This document shows positions 16,629 to 26,545 of a DNA stretch of 64,000 nucleotides, piece by piece (the stretch's first letter is position 1; each line of letters begins with the position of its first letter). Both the position numbers and the translations under genes were made by a program. The notes below the pieces were generated by a model, which had not been told where the DNA came from, searched no databases, and was given only the letters and a program-made list of their open reading frames with translations. This DNA comes from CAWGJF01 sp963822905 (GTDB lineage Bacteria; Bacteroidota; Ignavibacteria; Ignavibacteriales; Ignavibacteriaceae): the NCBI GenBank assembly GCA_963822905.1, contig CAWGJF010000007.1, positions 124,001 through 188,000 on the forward strand. Direction: 5' to 3'.

Positions 16629-19600
16629 TCAACATTTTCTTACTTCTCTTCTTTTCCAGATATAAAAAATTGCGGGATAAACAGTCAGCTCAAGAAAGAA
16701 GCTTGTAATTATTCCTCCGAACATTGGCGCCGCTATTCGTTTCATCACATCACTTCCGGTTCCTACGCTGATTAAAATCGGGAATAAACCTGCTAACAAT
16801 GCAAGCACTGTCATCATCTTTGGCCTTATTCTTTTCACAGCGCCATCGAATATTGATTCTTTCAAATCTGAAAAATTTCTGATCATACCATTAGATTTAA
16901 ATTTATTGTAAGCAATGTCAAGGTAAAGCAGCATTACAACTCCTGTTTCAGCATCCACACCAAGCAGAGCAATTATGCCAACCCAAACAGCAACGCTTAA
17001 ATTAAAACCGGCGAAGTAGAGATACCAGACAGCACCGACAAGTGAAAAAGGAACTGCAAGAAGAACTATTGAAGTTTTTACTGCAGATCTGGTGTTCATG
17101 TAAAGAAGGACAATCACAACAAGAAGAGTGAGCGGAATAATCAGCGCTAAATGTTTGGCTGCTCTTTCCATATACTCGTATTGACCGCTCCATTTAATCG
17201 AATAACCGGCAGGCAATTTTACTTTTTCATTAATTATTTGTTTTGCGTTTTCTACATAAGTTCCAACATCAATGTTTTCCAGATCAATATAAACCCACGT
17301 GTTTGGGCGTGCATTTTCCGATTTGATCATTGGCGGACCTTTTTTTATTTCAAAGCTGCCAAGCTGATCCAATGGAACAAATCCATTTGGCGTGCTTACC
17401 AATACTCGTTTAATTGCGTCTATATTTTCACGGTAATCTCTCTGGTATCTTAAATTGACAGGATACCTCTCAAGTCCCTCAACAGTTTTAGTAATATTCA
17501 TTCCGCCAATTGCTGACATAAAAACATTCTGAACATCAGCTATTGAGATTCCATATCGGGCAATTGCATCTCTATTAATTTTGAAATCAACAAAGTTTCC
17601 GCCAACTGATCTTTCTGCATAAGCTGAACGGGTACCGGGAATAGTTTTTGCGACATCTTCTATTTGCTTTCCAATATCCTGAAGCACATTTAAATCAGTT
17701 CCGGCTATTTTTATTCCAACAGGTGTTTTAATCCCTGTTGAAAGCATGTCAATTCTTGTTTTTATCGGCATAGTCCATGCATTTGTTAGTCCCGGCATTT
17801 GAACCGCTTCATTTAATTCATCAATTAGTTTATCCACAGTCATCCCGGGCCGCCATTCTTCCTGTGGCTTTAGCTGAATAGTAGTTTCGATCATTGTTAA
17901 CGGAGCAGGATCAGTTGCTGTTTCTGCTCTTCCGATTTTTCCAAATACAGATTTAACTTCAGGGAATGTTTTAATTATCTTATCAGTCTGCTGAAGTATT
18001 TCCCGCGCTTTCGTAATCGAGATACCAGGTAGTGTGGTAGGCATATATAGTAAATCACCTTCGTACAAAGGCGGCATAAATTCGGAACCAAGTTTTGAAA
18101 ATGGGATGTAAGTGATCAACATTAAAATCACAGCTCCGCCAAGAATAAACCATCTTTTTTCAAGAACAAAGTTTACTACAGGATGATAGATTTTACCGAG
18201 ATATCTTGTAATCGGATTCTCATCTTCCTTACGCATTTTACCGCGAACAAAATATCCTAACAAAACGGGAACAATAGTTATCGAAAGAATTGCTGCAGCA
18301 GCCATTGAATATGTTTTTGTAAAAGCAAGAGGCTTGAACATTCTTCCTTCCTGCTGCTCAAGAGTAAATACCGGCAAGAAATGAAATTGTGATTACAAGA
18401 AGTGAATAAAAAATTGAAGGCCCCACTTCTTTAGCTGCCTGGAGAATAACAGCCCAGTGTTGTCGTCTTTCTTTGGGAGGCTTATCCTGTTCCGAAGCTA
18501 AATGAGCCTGTGTATTCTCCACAAGAATTATTGAAGCATCAACCATTGCTCCAATTGCAATTGCAATTCCACCTAAAGACATAATGTTTGCGTTTATTCC
18601 CTGCATCTTCATAACTATAAAAGCAGCTAAGACAGCCGCAGGCAATGTAAAAATTGCAACCAGGGAACTGCGGATGTGTAACAGAAATGCAATGATAACT
18701 AACGCTACTATTAATGATTCTTCAAGCAGTTTATCCTTTAAATTATCTATTGCCCTGTCTATCAAGGCTCGGAACGGTCATAAGCAGGAATTATTTTAAC
18801 ATCTTCCGGAAGTGATTTTTTTAATTCGGCAAGTCTTTCTTTTACCCGTTCAATTACAGCAAGTGCATTCTCGCCGTACCTCATAACTATAATACCGCCA
18901 ACCGTTTCACCCTCACCATTCCATTCGGCTAATCCTCTTCGCAACTCCGGTCCAATATTAATATCGGCAACATCACTCAGATAAATTGGTGATCCTGAAT
19001 TTGGAGATATCCCTATTGCAATTTTTTTAAGATCATCAGTATTTTTTATGTATCCCAACCCTCTTACAATAAATTCCGATTCACCCATTTCAAGAAGTCT
19101 TCCGCCAACATCATTGTTACTTTCTTTAATGGCCATTTTAACTTTTTGAAGAGGAATATTATAGTAAGCGAGTTTTGTTGGATCAACATTTACCTGGTAC
19201 TGCTTTACATATCCACCAACACTTGCTACCTCTGAAACACCGGGAACTGAAGATAATTCATACTTAAGGAAAAAGTCCTGGAGCGATCTTAATTCCTGTA
19301 AATCTTTTTTGTCTGATTGTAAAACATATTCATATACCCATCCTAAACCTGTTGCATCAGGACCAAGTTGCGGACTGACACCTTCCGGAAGTTGACTGCG
19401 CATTCCATTTAAGTATTCCAGAACACGGCTTCGTGCCCAGTAAATATCTGTTCCATCTTCAAAGATTATGTACACCATCGAAAATCCGAAGAATGAGTAC
19501 CCCCTTACATCTTTTGCAAAAGGGACAGAAAGCATTTTTGAGGTTAAGGGATAAGTTACCTGGTCTTCAACAATTCGCGGACCTTGTCCCTGATAATCTG

Positions 19601-19781
19601 TATAGATAATAACCTGTACATCGCTTAAATCAGGGATTGCATCAACAGGTGTATTGAGCATTGACCAGATGCCAATCAAAATCAAAGCGATTGTAAAAAT
19701 TATAACCATGAATTTATTATTAATTGACCACTCGATAAGCTTACCGATTAGTCCATCTTTATTTTGATCAGCTGTTATCAT
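16629..19781 (-). pseudogene. cusA: cusA-type heavy-metal RND pump, broken by two frameshifts
   Basis: Three frames join into a pump of about 1050 residues. The first (from 19781) has TM1 and the porter start (DAIPDLSDVQVIIYTDYQGQ). The second has the charged TM4 region (GGIAIAIGAMVDASIILVEN). The third runs from VFTLEQQEGRMFKPLAFTKT through GVDAETGVVMLLYL to the C-terminus. The frame is lost near 18770 (two extra bases or one missing, after DRSE) and near 18374 (one extra G before PVFTL). The porter carries the Met-rich copper/silver signature. As written, no complete pump is made; genuine decay and sequencing error are both possible. Confidence 0.88.
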
Positions 19782-19814
19782 TTATTTTCTCCAAAACTTT
19801 TTTAGCATAAACAA

Positions 19815-19872
19815 TGTCACACTGAGTTTATCGAAGTGTGACTTTCATCCTTCGACAAGCTCAGGATGACAG
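19815..19872. repeat. Dispersed two-hairpin repeat between cusB and cusA
   Basis: GTCACACT (19816-19823) pairs with AGTGTGAC (19835-19842), and TCATCCT with AGGATGA at about 19845-19869. The second half (CTTCGACAAGCTCAGGATGA) matches a repeat seen in many Bacteroidota genomes. It fills most of the 100-bp gap between cusB and cusA and could form RNA hairpins that lower expression of cusA relative to cusB. Confidence 0.75.
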
Positions 19873-19881
19873 AACAGCATT

Positions 19882-21552
19882 TTAATTCTTATACTCAAAA
19901 CCATTTTCTTCAAGATTTTTTTTCGCGTCATCGATTGAAACCTCTTTTAGTGTCATTCCACATAATGGACATTCTCCCGGCTTATCTGAAATAACATTCC
20001 AATCCATCATATCCTGAAAAACTTTTCCATCTTTATTTTTATCAATTGATTCAACATCAATCACACCCGTTCGCACGATGGAAGAATTGTTAACCTTTTC
20101 TTCTTGTTTTATTTTGTTTATTTGTTTGTTATCATTTCCCTTCTTCCCTTTTCCATCATCCATATTTTCCATAGTAGTGGCGGGTTGTTCGGCTTCCTGC
20201 AGCTGCCCTATTGCCGATCTTAAATTACTTTCAGAATCAATTAAGAATTGAGCCGAAGTTACAATCTGCATTCCTTCACTTAGTCCATTTAATACCTGGT
20301 AATATCCATCTGCATAACCGCCAAGCTTTACTTCCTGTGGTTTGAACTTGCCGTCACCCAGAGAGATAATTACAATGTTTTTCATTCCACTTCTGATTAT
20401 AGCATTTTCGGGAACAACCGGGTATGTTCCTAAAGTTTTTCCTTCTACTTCAACATTAGCAAACATTTCAGGTTTCAGTTCACCGGAATTATTATTGACA
20501 TCTATTCTGACTTTTACTGTCCGTGACTTCGGATCAATTGTTGGATAAATGAATGATACTTTCCCAAAAAATGATTTACCGGGCATAAAGTTGTAATTTA
20601 TATTTGCTTTTGAACCCAGATTGATTTTTGATAATTCGTATTCATATATATCTGAAATCAGCCAGAGGTTTGAAAGGTTCGCAATTTTAAGAAGAGGCAT
20701 TCCTCCCATAATTTTTTGACCTTCAACAATATTCTTTTCCAGCACGGTTCCTGATTTTTGTGCAAAAAGCGTTATGTATGTTTTTATTTCTTTCGTTTCA
20801 ATTAATCTTTTTATTTCTGATTCGGGAACTTCAAGCAGTTCAAGTTTTCGCATTACATTTTTCACTAGCTCGTTCCCGCTTTCACGGATGGATTCAAGTG
20901 AGCTTTCACCAGTTGAATTCTGATATGAAAGAGCAGTCAGCAATTCCTGCTCAGCAGAAACAAGCTCAGGTGAATAAATATCCATCAACTTCGAACTTTT
21001 TGAAACCTGCTTGCCGATGTAATCCACGTAAAGTTTTTCAACCCATCCGCTTATTCTTGTGGTAACGATGTACTGGTTTGTTTCATCAACAGAGAGCACA
21101 CCGTTTGTAATGATTTTTCCTGAAAGGCTTTTCTTTTGAACAGTTTCGATTTTAACATTCATATTTTGTTCAACAGCAGGATCAATTGTTATAATTCCTG
21201 ATCCGCCTGCTTCATCATTATAAACAGGAACCAGATCCATCCCCATTTTTGATTTTCCGGGTGAATCGTAAATTTCATTTGGATCCATCGGTGCACGCCA
21301 GTAAAGAATCTTTCGCTCTTTTTTTTGCTGTGGATCTGTTTGATTAGAATTTTTAATAGGTACCAATTTCATCCCGCAAATCGGACAATTACCCGGTTCA
21401 TCCGAAATTATATCAGGGTGCATTCCGCAAGTGTAAAGCTGCTTTTCCTGTGAAGCATTACCTGAAGAAGAACCGCCGGCGATAAATAAAAAATAAACCG
21501 GAACAAGTATTACGACTGCGACAATGATTAATATTAAAATTTTCTTATTCAC
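19882..21552 (-). CDS. cusB: CusB-type periplasmic adaptor of the copper/silver efflux system
   Basis: A 556-residue intact protein with an N-terminal anchor (about 5-27), two heavy-metal-binding motifs (YTCGMHPDI..CPICGMKL, then YWRAPMDPNE..MGMDLVPVY), a lipoyl/hairpin/barrel MFP body and a final HMBD module (EF-hand-like DKNKDGKVFQD and CPLCGMTL). The C-terminal module is nearly identical to that of the protein at 15142-15609. It links CusA to CusC and delivers Cu+/Ag+ to the pump. It lies 13 bp downstream of cusC. Confidence 0.93.
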   Translation of the reverse strand: MNKKILILIIVAVVILVPVYFLFIAGGSSSGNASQEKQLYTCGMHPDIISDEPGNCPICGMKLVPIKNSNQTDPQQKKERKILYWRAPMDPNEIYDSPGKSKMGMDLVPVYNDEAGGSGIITIDPAVEQNMNVKIETVQKKSLSGKIITNGVLSVDETNQYIVTTRISGWVEKLYVDYIGKQVSKSSKLMDIYSPELVSAEQELLTALSYQNSTGESSLESIRESGNELVKNVMRKLELLEVPESEIKRLIETKEIKTYITLFAQKSGTVLEKNIVEGQKIMGGMPLLKIANLSNLWLISDIYEYELSKINLGSKANINYNFMPGKSFFGKVSFIYPTIDPKSRTVKVRIDVNNNSGELKPEMFANVEVEGKTLGTYPVVPENAIIRSGMKNIVIISLGDGKFKPQEVKLGGYADGYYQVLNGLSEGMQIVTSAQFLIDSESNLRSAIGQLQEAEQPATTMENMDDGKGKKGNDNKQINKIKQEEKVNNSSIVRTGVIDVESIDKNKDGKVFQDMMDWNVISDKPGECPLCGMTLKEVSIDDAKKNLEENGFEYKN

Positions 21553-21565
21553 TTTTAAACTCCTG

Positions 21566-22825
21566 TTAAAATTCTGTTCCTGTCAGGAACTCAAGTTCTG
21601 CAATTTCATTTAAGTAATCTGTTTTCAAACGGTAAAGATCATTTTCTATTTTGAGTAAACTGTTTTGTGCGTCGATCACATTAAGAAAATCAACCTGACC
21701 AACCTGGTAACTTGTTAATGTTGTTTTAAGATTTTCATTCGCTAGGATTAACGACCCTTCAGAAACAAGCTTGATTCTTTCTTCCAGAGATTTCAGTTTT
21801 GCTATTGAAGCACCAAATGAACTCCTCAGCATTTGAAGTGACATATTGTACTGTTCATCGTAAAGTTCCTGTATTGATTCTGTTTCTTCAACTTTTGAAC
21901 TTACTTTACCACCGTAATTAAGAGGTAGAGAAATTCCGAGCATCACAGTAAAGAAATCATTAAGCGAAGTATTTGTCTTAGTAATTTTATCCCTGAATGA
22001 ATATTGAAGAGCCAGATTAAAATTGGGATAGTAATCATATTCAGCAAGCGATTTCTTTAATTCTTCCTTTTCTTTTACTTCCTTAATCCCGGCTAGGAAA
22101 GGTCTGTATTTAACGGCACTATCAATCAAAGCATCAACGGTAAACTGGTGAAAATTTATTTCGGGAAATTCAGGTGTTGAAATCAGTGAATTGTCTGATC
22201 TCAAAAGAAGTGCGTTCAACATTGAAAGCTGTGAGTTCTCTTTGCTTTTCAGATCTTCTATTTTTTCACTGATGTTCGTTATCTCAAGTTCAACTTTTAG
22301 AATATTCTGCTGACTGGCTGTTGAAACGTAATATTTTGTTCTAACAACTTCAGCAATATTGTTCAATAAATCTTTACTGTTGTTTGTTATTCTAATTGCT
22401 TTTCTTTCATACAGCAATTCATTATAACTCTTAATAACATTTTTTCTGATTTCATTTTTGGCATCAAGAATTTCTTGTTCAACGATATCAACATCTTTAT
22501 TATTTACATCAGCCTGTTCGCTTAGTTTTCCCGGAAATGGAAATGCCTGGCTCAGTCCTACAATCTTTCCCGTCATTGGTTCCTGTGTAAAAGAAAATGA
22601 ATTTACAGGAAGATTTGCAAGTCCAAGAGTAAGCATAGGATCAGGCAAGTTTGAATTCTGTTCAATCCTGTTCCCTGCGGCTTGCTTTTTCATTTCCAGC
22701 ATTTTTATTTTCGGACTTACTTCAATTGCTGTATTTATTAAATTATGCAGTGATTCAGTTTGTCCGAATGAAACAGAGGTAAGTGAAGCAGTAAATACAA
22801 TTATTAATATTTTAAATTTTCTCAT
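21566..22825 (-). CDS. cusC: CusC-like outer membrane efflux channel
   Basis: About 419 residues from the ATG at 22823-22825, which opens a proper signal peptide (MRKFKILIIVFTASLTSVSFGQ). The frame extends 11 codons further, but that adds no feature. The protein has the OEP two-repeat plan with long helices, and the usual TSYQVGQVDFLNVIDAQNSL near the C-terminus. It lies 13 bp upstream of cusB. It is the outer membrane duct of the CusCBA pump. It is intact, whereas cusA is not. Confidence 0.9.
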   Translation of the reverse strand: MRKFKILIIVFTASLTSVSFGQTESLHNLINTAIEVSPKIKMLEMKKQAAGNRIEQNSNLPDPMLTLGLANLPVNSFSFTQEPMTGKIVGLSQAFPFPGKLSEQADVNNKDVDIVEQEILDAKNEIRKNVIKSYNELLYERKAIRITNNSKDLLNNIAEVVRTKYYVSTASQQNILKVELEITNISEKIEDLKSKENSQLSMLNALLLRSDNSLISTPEFPEINFHQFTVDALIDSAVKYRPFLAGIKEVKEKEELKKSLAEYDYYPNFNLALQYSFRDKITKTNTSLNDFFTVMLGISLPLNYGGKVSSKVEETESIQELYDEQYNMSLQMLRSSFGASIAKLKSLEERIKLVSEGSLILANENLKTTLTSYQVGQVDFLNVIDAQNSLLKIENDLYRLKTDYLNEIAELEFLTGTEF

Positions 22826-22929
22826 CTTAGTTTTTCCTAAACAATATCTTATAAACAAAACGGTTTATAAAATTTTCAATTAGATAAAAAAGTATGCCGA
22901 CGGAGTTATTCCGTGCAACCAGGAAAAGT

Positions 22930-22951
22930 TTATCTCGCCATAGGCGGATAA
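22930..22951. repeat. Short inverted repeat between the HYC_CC_PP gene and cusC
   Basis: TTATCTCGCC and GGCGGATAA pair with one bulged T across an ATA loop. There is no T-run, so it is a weak terminator candidate. It could be an RNA hairpin at the boundary of the two genes. Confidence 0.35.
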
Positions 22952-22962
22952 CTAAGATGTGA

Positions 22963-23391
22963 TCAGATCAGGAAAATAGAGTTGGTAATATGTAATTCGG
23001 GATTAATTAGAAATGGCGGAGATGAATCGCTGTAAAAAGATGAAACGAATGAAGAGTTGATTGCAGGAAGAAATAATGTTACCGGTTGAATTAATTCATC
23101 ATAGGTTGAGTAAAAATTCATTCCAGACTTATTATATATAAAATCATCACTAACCTTATTATAGATAAATTCAGTCTGACAGCAATCCGGTTTGTTAAAA
23201 GAAATTGTAACAGAACTCTCAGAGACTTCTACTGAACAGCACCGGGATTTAACAGGTTTATGATGCATTGTACATTCTCCCATTTCACCAAAGTCAGCCA
23301 TCTTACAAAAATTAATTGTAACGGGCAGTCCTGTTGTTGAAACAAGAAACATCATCGATAAAACGGATATTAGAATTTTTCTATACATCAT
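22963..23391 (-). CDS. HYC_CC_PP-type cysteine-rich protein of the Cus locus
   Basis: A 142-residue protein with an N-terminal membrane or signal segment (KILISVLSMMFLVSTTGLPV). It has Cys motifs in the order NFC, ECTMHH, SRCC and DCC, followed by a C-terminal SSPPF. This order matches the HYC_CC_PP family of Bacteroidota. It is first in the block, 137 bp upstream of cusC. Periplasmic copper binding or sensing is likely from the Cys/His content and position; it has not been shown. Confidence 0.75.
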   Translation of the reverse strand: MMYRKILISVLSMMFLVSTTGLPVTINFCKMADFGEMGECTMHHKPVKSRCCSVEVSESSVTISFNKPDCCQTEFIYNKVSDDFIYNKSGMNFYSTYDELIQPVTLFLPAINSSFVSSFYSDSSPPFLINPELHITNSIFLI

Positions 23392-23564
23392 TTGAACGTA
23401 AACATAAATAATTAGCTAATAGCAAGCAATGATAATGCCGGGATAATTGTTATAGAATTTCTGATTTTTTTAATATTTAGATCATGAATCTAAAATAATG
23501 AAAAGCTACTTGGTATAATTTTCAGAATTGAGATTAAGATTAGAGTAAACATGACAGCGGAGAA

Positions 23565-24005
23565 CTAATTTTTTAAAGCTTCAGCAATATTGTTCAATTC
23601 ATTCTCAGTGAGCAGCTTCTCGATTCCCGGGAATAGTTCTCTTTCTTCTTTTCGTATGTGTGATTCAAGAAGATTGCCGAGTTCATCAAGAAGTTCTTCA
23701 CCGTTATTTTTTATTTTTAATGATTCAACTAAGCTTTCAATCTTTCTGTGCTCTGATATTATTTCATCAATCAGTGAATCAATATTTTTATCTTTTCCTT
23801 TTGAAGCAAGGAAAAGAATTTCTTCTTCCTGCCGGAAATGTTTTACGAGTTCTATATTATAAAAGTTTATTGTGTATTCTACTTTTCCTGCAATTGTATC
23901 TGGAAGATTTTTGTACTTAGGGGCATTCTTTTTAATAATCTGTGCAAGAATCAACCCCTGATGATGATCATGAGATAATGGATATAAGCTTTTATGTCTT
24001 TTCAT
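23565..24005 (-). CDS. Hemerythrin-domain protein (O2/NO binding)
   Basis: About 146 residues forming one hemerythrin four-helix bundle. Its iron ligands are visible: HDHHQG (about 14-19), HFRQEEEILF, SEHRKIE and ESHIRKEERELF. The start is taken as the ATG at 24003-24005; another ATG lies two codons up. It is the last gene of the nitric oxide operon, separated from norZ by a 95-bp hairpin repeat. It may bind NO or O2, or store iron during repair. Its Cys-free, single-domain form is like bacterial stress hemerythrins. Confidence 0.85.
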   Translation of the reverse strand: MKRHKSLYPLSHDHHQGLILAQIIKKNAPKYKNLPDTIAGKVEYTINFYNIELVKHFRQEEEILFLASKGKDKNIDSLIDEIISEHRKIESLVESLKIKNNGEELLDELGNLLESHIRKEERELFPGIEKLLTENELNNIAEALKN

Positions 24006-24052
24006 AATCATTTTATTTTTTTTCTTAAAAGATATTTTATTTATTCTAAAAA

Positions 24053-24147
24053 CTCATCCCCTATCCCCTTCTCTTATCAAGAGAAGGGGTAAAAAGATTT
24101 TCACCTTTCAAAGTCCCTCTCTTTTTAAGAGAGGGATTTAGGGTGAG
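24053..24147. repeat. Two-hairpin dispersed repeat between norZ and the hemerythrin gene
   Basis: CCCCTTCTCTT (24065-24075) pairs with AAGAGAAGGGG (24079-24089). TCCCTCTCTT (24114-24123) pairs with AAGAGAGGGA (24127-24136). Outer ends CTCATCCC and GGGTGAG also match as an inverted repeat, so the whole unit is symmetric. It may stabilise or attenuate the norZ transcript. Confidence 0.75.
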
Positions 24148-24194
24148 TTTATACAAACATAAAACGAGCCTTAATTAATCTTACTTTTTGTCTT

Positions 24195-26495
24195 TTAAAC
24201 TAACTCTTCCTGTGTTTTTACTTTTGGATATTTTTCCGGGCTTATATCTTTCTCACCTTTAACAGACCATCCTGTTTTTAATCCAATTACAAAGTAAGCA
24301 AGTGCAACTACACCAACCGCAAAAATTGTATCACCAAAAACTCTCATCCATCTGAAAGTATCAAGAGTAGGTGACTGCAAAAATTCAGCGGACCTTGCAA
24401 ACCACAAACCATGTTCAACACTTGCAACTGTTTGTGCAAGACCAACAGGCAACACACTCAACAATACCATCAACGCCAAACCAATATTTATTGACCAGAA
24501 TGCAAACCTGATTACCCCGTCCTTCCATATTTTATTTGCTGCCAATCCTTTAAGAACAAACAGCATCAGACCAATACCGAGCATTCCGTAAACTCCGAAC
24601 AATGCTGTGTGTCCATGAACCGGAGTTGTGTTTAATCCCTGCATATAGTAAAGTGCGATTGGAGGATTGATAAGGAAACCAAAAATTCCTGCACCAACAA
24701 GATTCCAGAATGCAACTGCAATGAAACAATATATCGGCCATTTGTAAGCTTGCACCCATTCCTTTGCACGACTCAAAGTTAAATTATGATATGCTTCAAA
24801 ACCAAGCAGCACAAGTGGGACAACCTCAAGGGCACTGAATGTTGCACCTACTGCCATAACCGATGTTGGAGTTCCTGTGAAATAAAGATGATGCGCAGTA
24901 CCGAGAATTCCGCCGGCTAAAAATATTATTGTAGAAAATAAAACTGCAGGCGTTGCAACTTTAATTCTCAAAAGTCCCATTCTTACAAAAAGGAATGCGA
25001 TAGTTACAGTTGCGAACACTTCAAAGAAACCTTCAACCCAAAGATGAACAACCCACCACCGCCAGTATTCCGCAATTGCAAGATTTGTTTGTCTTCCCCA
25101 CATCAATCCCGCACCGTAAAAAAGTGCAATAGCAGTAGATGAAATTATGAACATCGTTAGAAGCGGTTTGTTATCTTTCTGTGTTTTCAAAGCTGGTTTG
25201 ATTGCTCTTACCAAAAGGAAAAGCCAAATAAATAAACCTGCAAAAAGAAAGATCTGCCAGAATCTTCCAAGGTCAACATATTCATAACCCTGATTTCCAA
25301 ACCAGAAATTTGTCGGCAAACCAAGCTTCTGCATAATTCCCATCCACTCACCGGACATCGAACCTAGAACGATTATCAGCAATGCAACAAACAAAATGTT
25401 TACTCCCGCTCTCTGGAATTTCGGTTCGTGACCTGAAATAGCCGGCGCGATATAAAGTCCGGTTGCTAACCACGAAGTTGCAATCCAAAAAAGTGCTAAC
25501 TGAATATGCCACGTTCTTGAAATTGAATACGGAAGTATATCAGACAAAGCGAACCCATAAAAACCATTTCCTTCAACACCATAATGAGCAGTTACAATTC
25601 CCATAACGATTTGCAAAAGTATCAAACCCATCACAACCCAGAAATATTTTAAAGTTGCTTTCATCGAAGGAGTTGGTGATAATCCAAGAAGCGGATCTTT
25701 ATCAGGATAGATTTCTGGTTCCAGTTCATCTTTCCTGTTCTTTGCATAATAGGATGCAAGCAATCCTATTCCTGCAATCAATAATACTACACTGAAACCA
25801 GTCCATAAAATAAGAGAAGAAGTTGGCTCATTGCCGACAAGTTCTTCGTGCGGCCAGTTGTTTGTGTAAGTAATTTCTTTACCGGGACGGTTTGTTACTG
25901 CAGCCCATGATGTCCAGAAGAAAAACGCATTCAATGGCTTTAATCTTTCCGGATCTTTTATTGCATTTTCAGGAATTGCATAAGACTCTCTCAACTTAGC
26001 AAGACCAGGATCGTTTGTAAACAAGCCATCATAATGTTTACTTATTTCTTCGAATGCTTCCATTCTTACCGGGGAAATAATAAGTTCGCCGGTTACTTTG
26101 TTGTAAGTATTTTTTCTTAATTCCTTTTGAAGAAGAACTTTCAACATTGCCTGGTCTTCAGCCGGAATGTTTTCACAATCTTTATTAAATCTTTCATGCG
26201 AGTATGAATTTAAAATGAATATTGCTTCACGGTGAAGCCAGTCTGCAGACCAGTCGGGTGCAACATAAGAACCATGTCCCCAAACAGTACCAAGTTCCTG
26301 TCCACCGATTGACTGCCAAACATTCATTCCGTCTTTTATTTGTGCACCAGTAAAGACAACTTCCCCATTGGTTGTTATCACACGTTCAGGAATTGGCGGA
26401 GCAACCTGGTAAATTTCGCTGCCGAGATATATAAGTCCTGCAAACGAGATTACAATTACTGCTATAAGGCTGAACCATAATTTTTTGTAATTCAT
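24195..26495 (-). CDS. norZ: Single-subunit quinol-dependent nitric oxide reductase (qNOR)
   Basis: A 766-residue protein with the N-terminal fused NorC-like domain (no haem c site) and the 12-helix NorB core. Key residues are present: His330 in RTWHIQLA, His484/Glu488/Glu492 in HLWVEGFFEV, the double His at 535-536 (AHHLYFTG), and the PVHGHTALFGVYG segment. It reduces two NO to N2O using quinol at the membrane. Retention of both Glu and the double His argues against nitric oxide dismutase. It is fourth in an operon led by an Rrf2 regulator, 50 bp downstream of the repair gene, and serves NO detoxification. Confidence 0.95.
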   Translation of the reverse strand: MNYKKLWFSLIAVIVISFAGLIYLGSEIYQVAPPIPERVITTNGEVVFTGAQIKDGMNVWQSIGGQELGTVWGHGSYVAPDWSADWLHREAIFILNSYSHERFNKDCENIPAEDQAMLKVLLQKELRKNTYNKVTGELIISPVRMEAFEEISKHYDGLFTNDPGLAKLRESYAIPENAIKDPERLKPLNAFFFWTSWAAVTNRPGKEITYTNNWPHEELVGNEPTSSLILWTGFSVVLLIAGIGLLASYYAKNRKDELEPEIYPDKDPLLGLSPTPSMKATLKYFWVVMGLILLQIVMGIVTAHYGVEGNGFYGFALSDILPYSISRTWHIQLALFWIATSWLATGLYIAPAISGHEPKFQRAGVNILFVALLIIVLGSMSGEWMGIMQKLGLPTNFWFGNQGYEYVDLGRFWQIFLFAGLFIWLFLLVRAIKPALKTQKDNKPLLTMFIISSTAIALFYGAGLMWGRQTNLAIAEYWRWWVVHLWVEGFFEVFATVTIAFLFVRMGLLRIKVATPAVLFSTIIFLAGGILGTAHHLYFTGTPTSVMAVGATFSALEVVPLVLLGFEAYHNLTLSRAKEWVQAYKWPIYCFIAVAFWNLVGAGIFGFLINPPIALYYMQGLNTTPVHGHTALFGVYGMLGIGLMLFVLKGLAANKIWKDGVIRFAFWSINIGLALMVLLSVLPVGLAQTVASVEHGLWFARSAEFLQSPTLDTFRWMRVFGDTIFAVGVVALAYFVIGLKTGWSVKGEKDISPEKYPKVKTQEELV

Positions 26496-26545
26496 ATAAT
26501 CCTCATTTTCAAAATTTTAATTTGTGATTGGCAACTATTAATAAA

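Noticed and set aside
24195..26495. Nitric oxide dismutase instead of reductase
   Set aside because: The metal-site Glu and the double His are kept, which fits qNOR.
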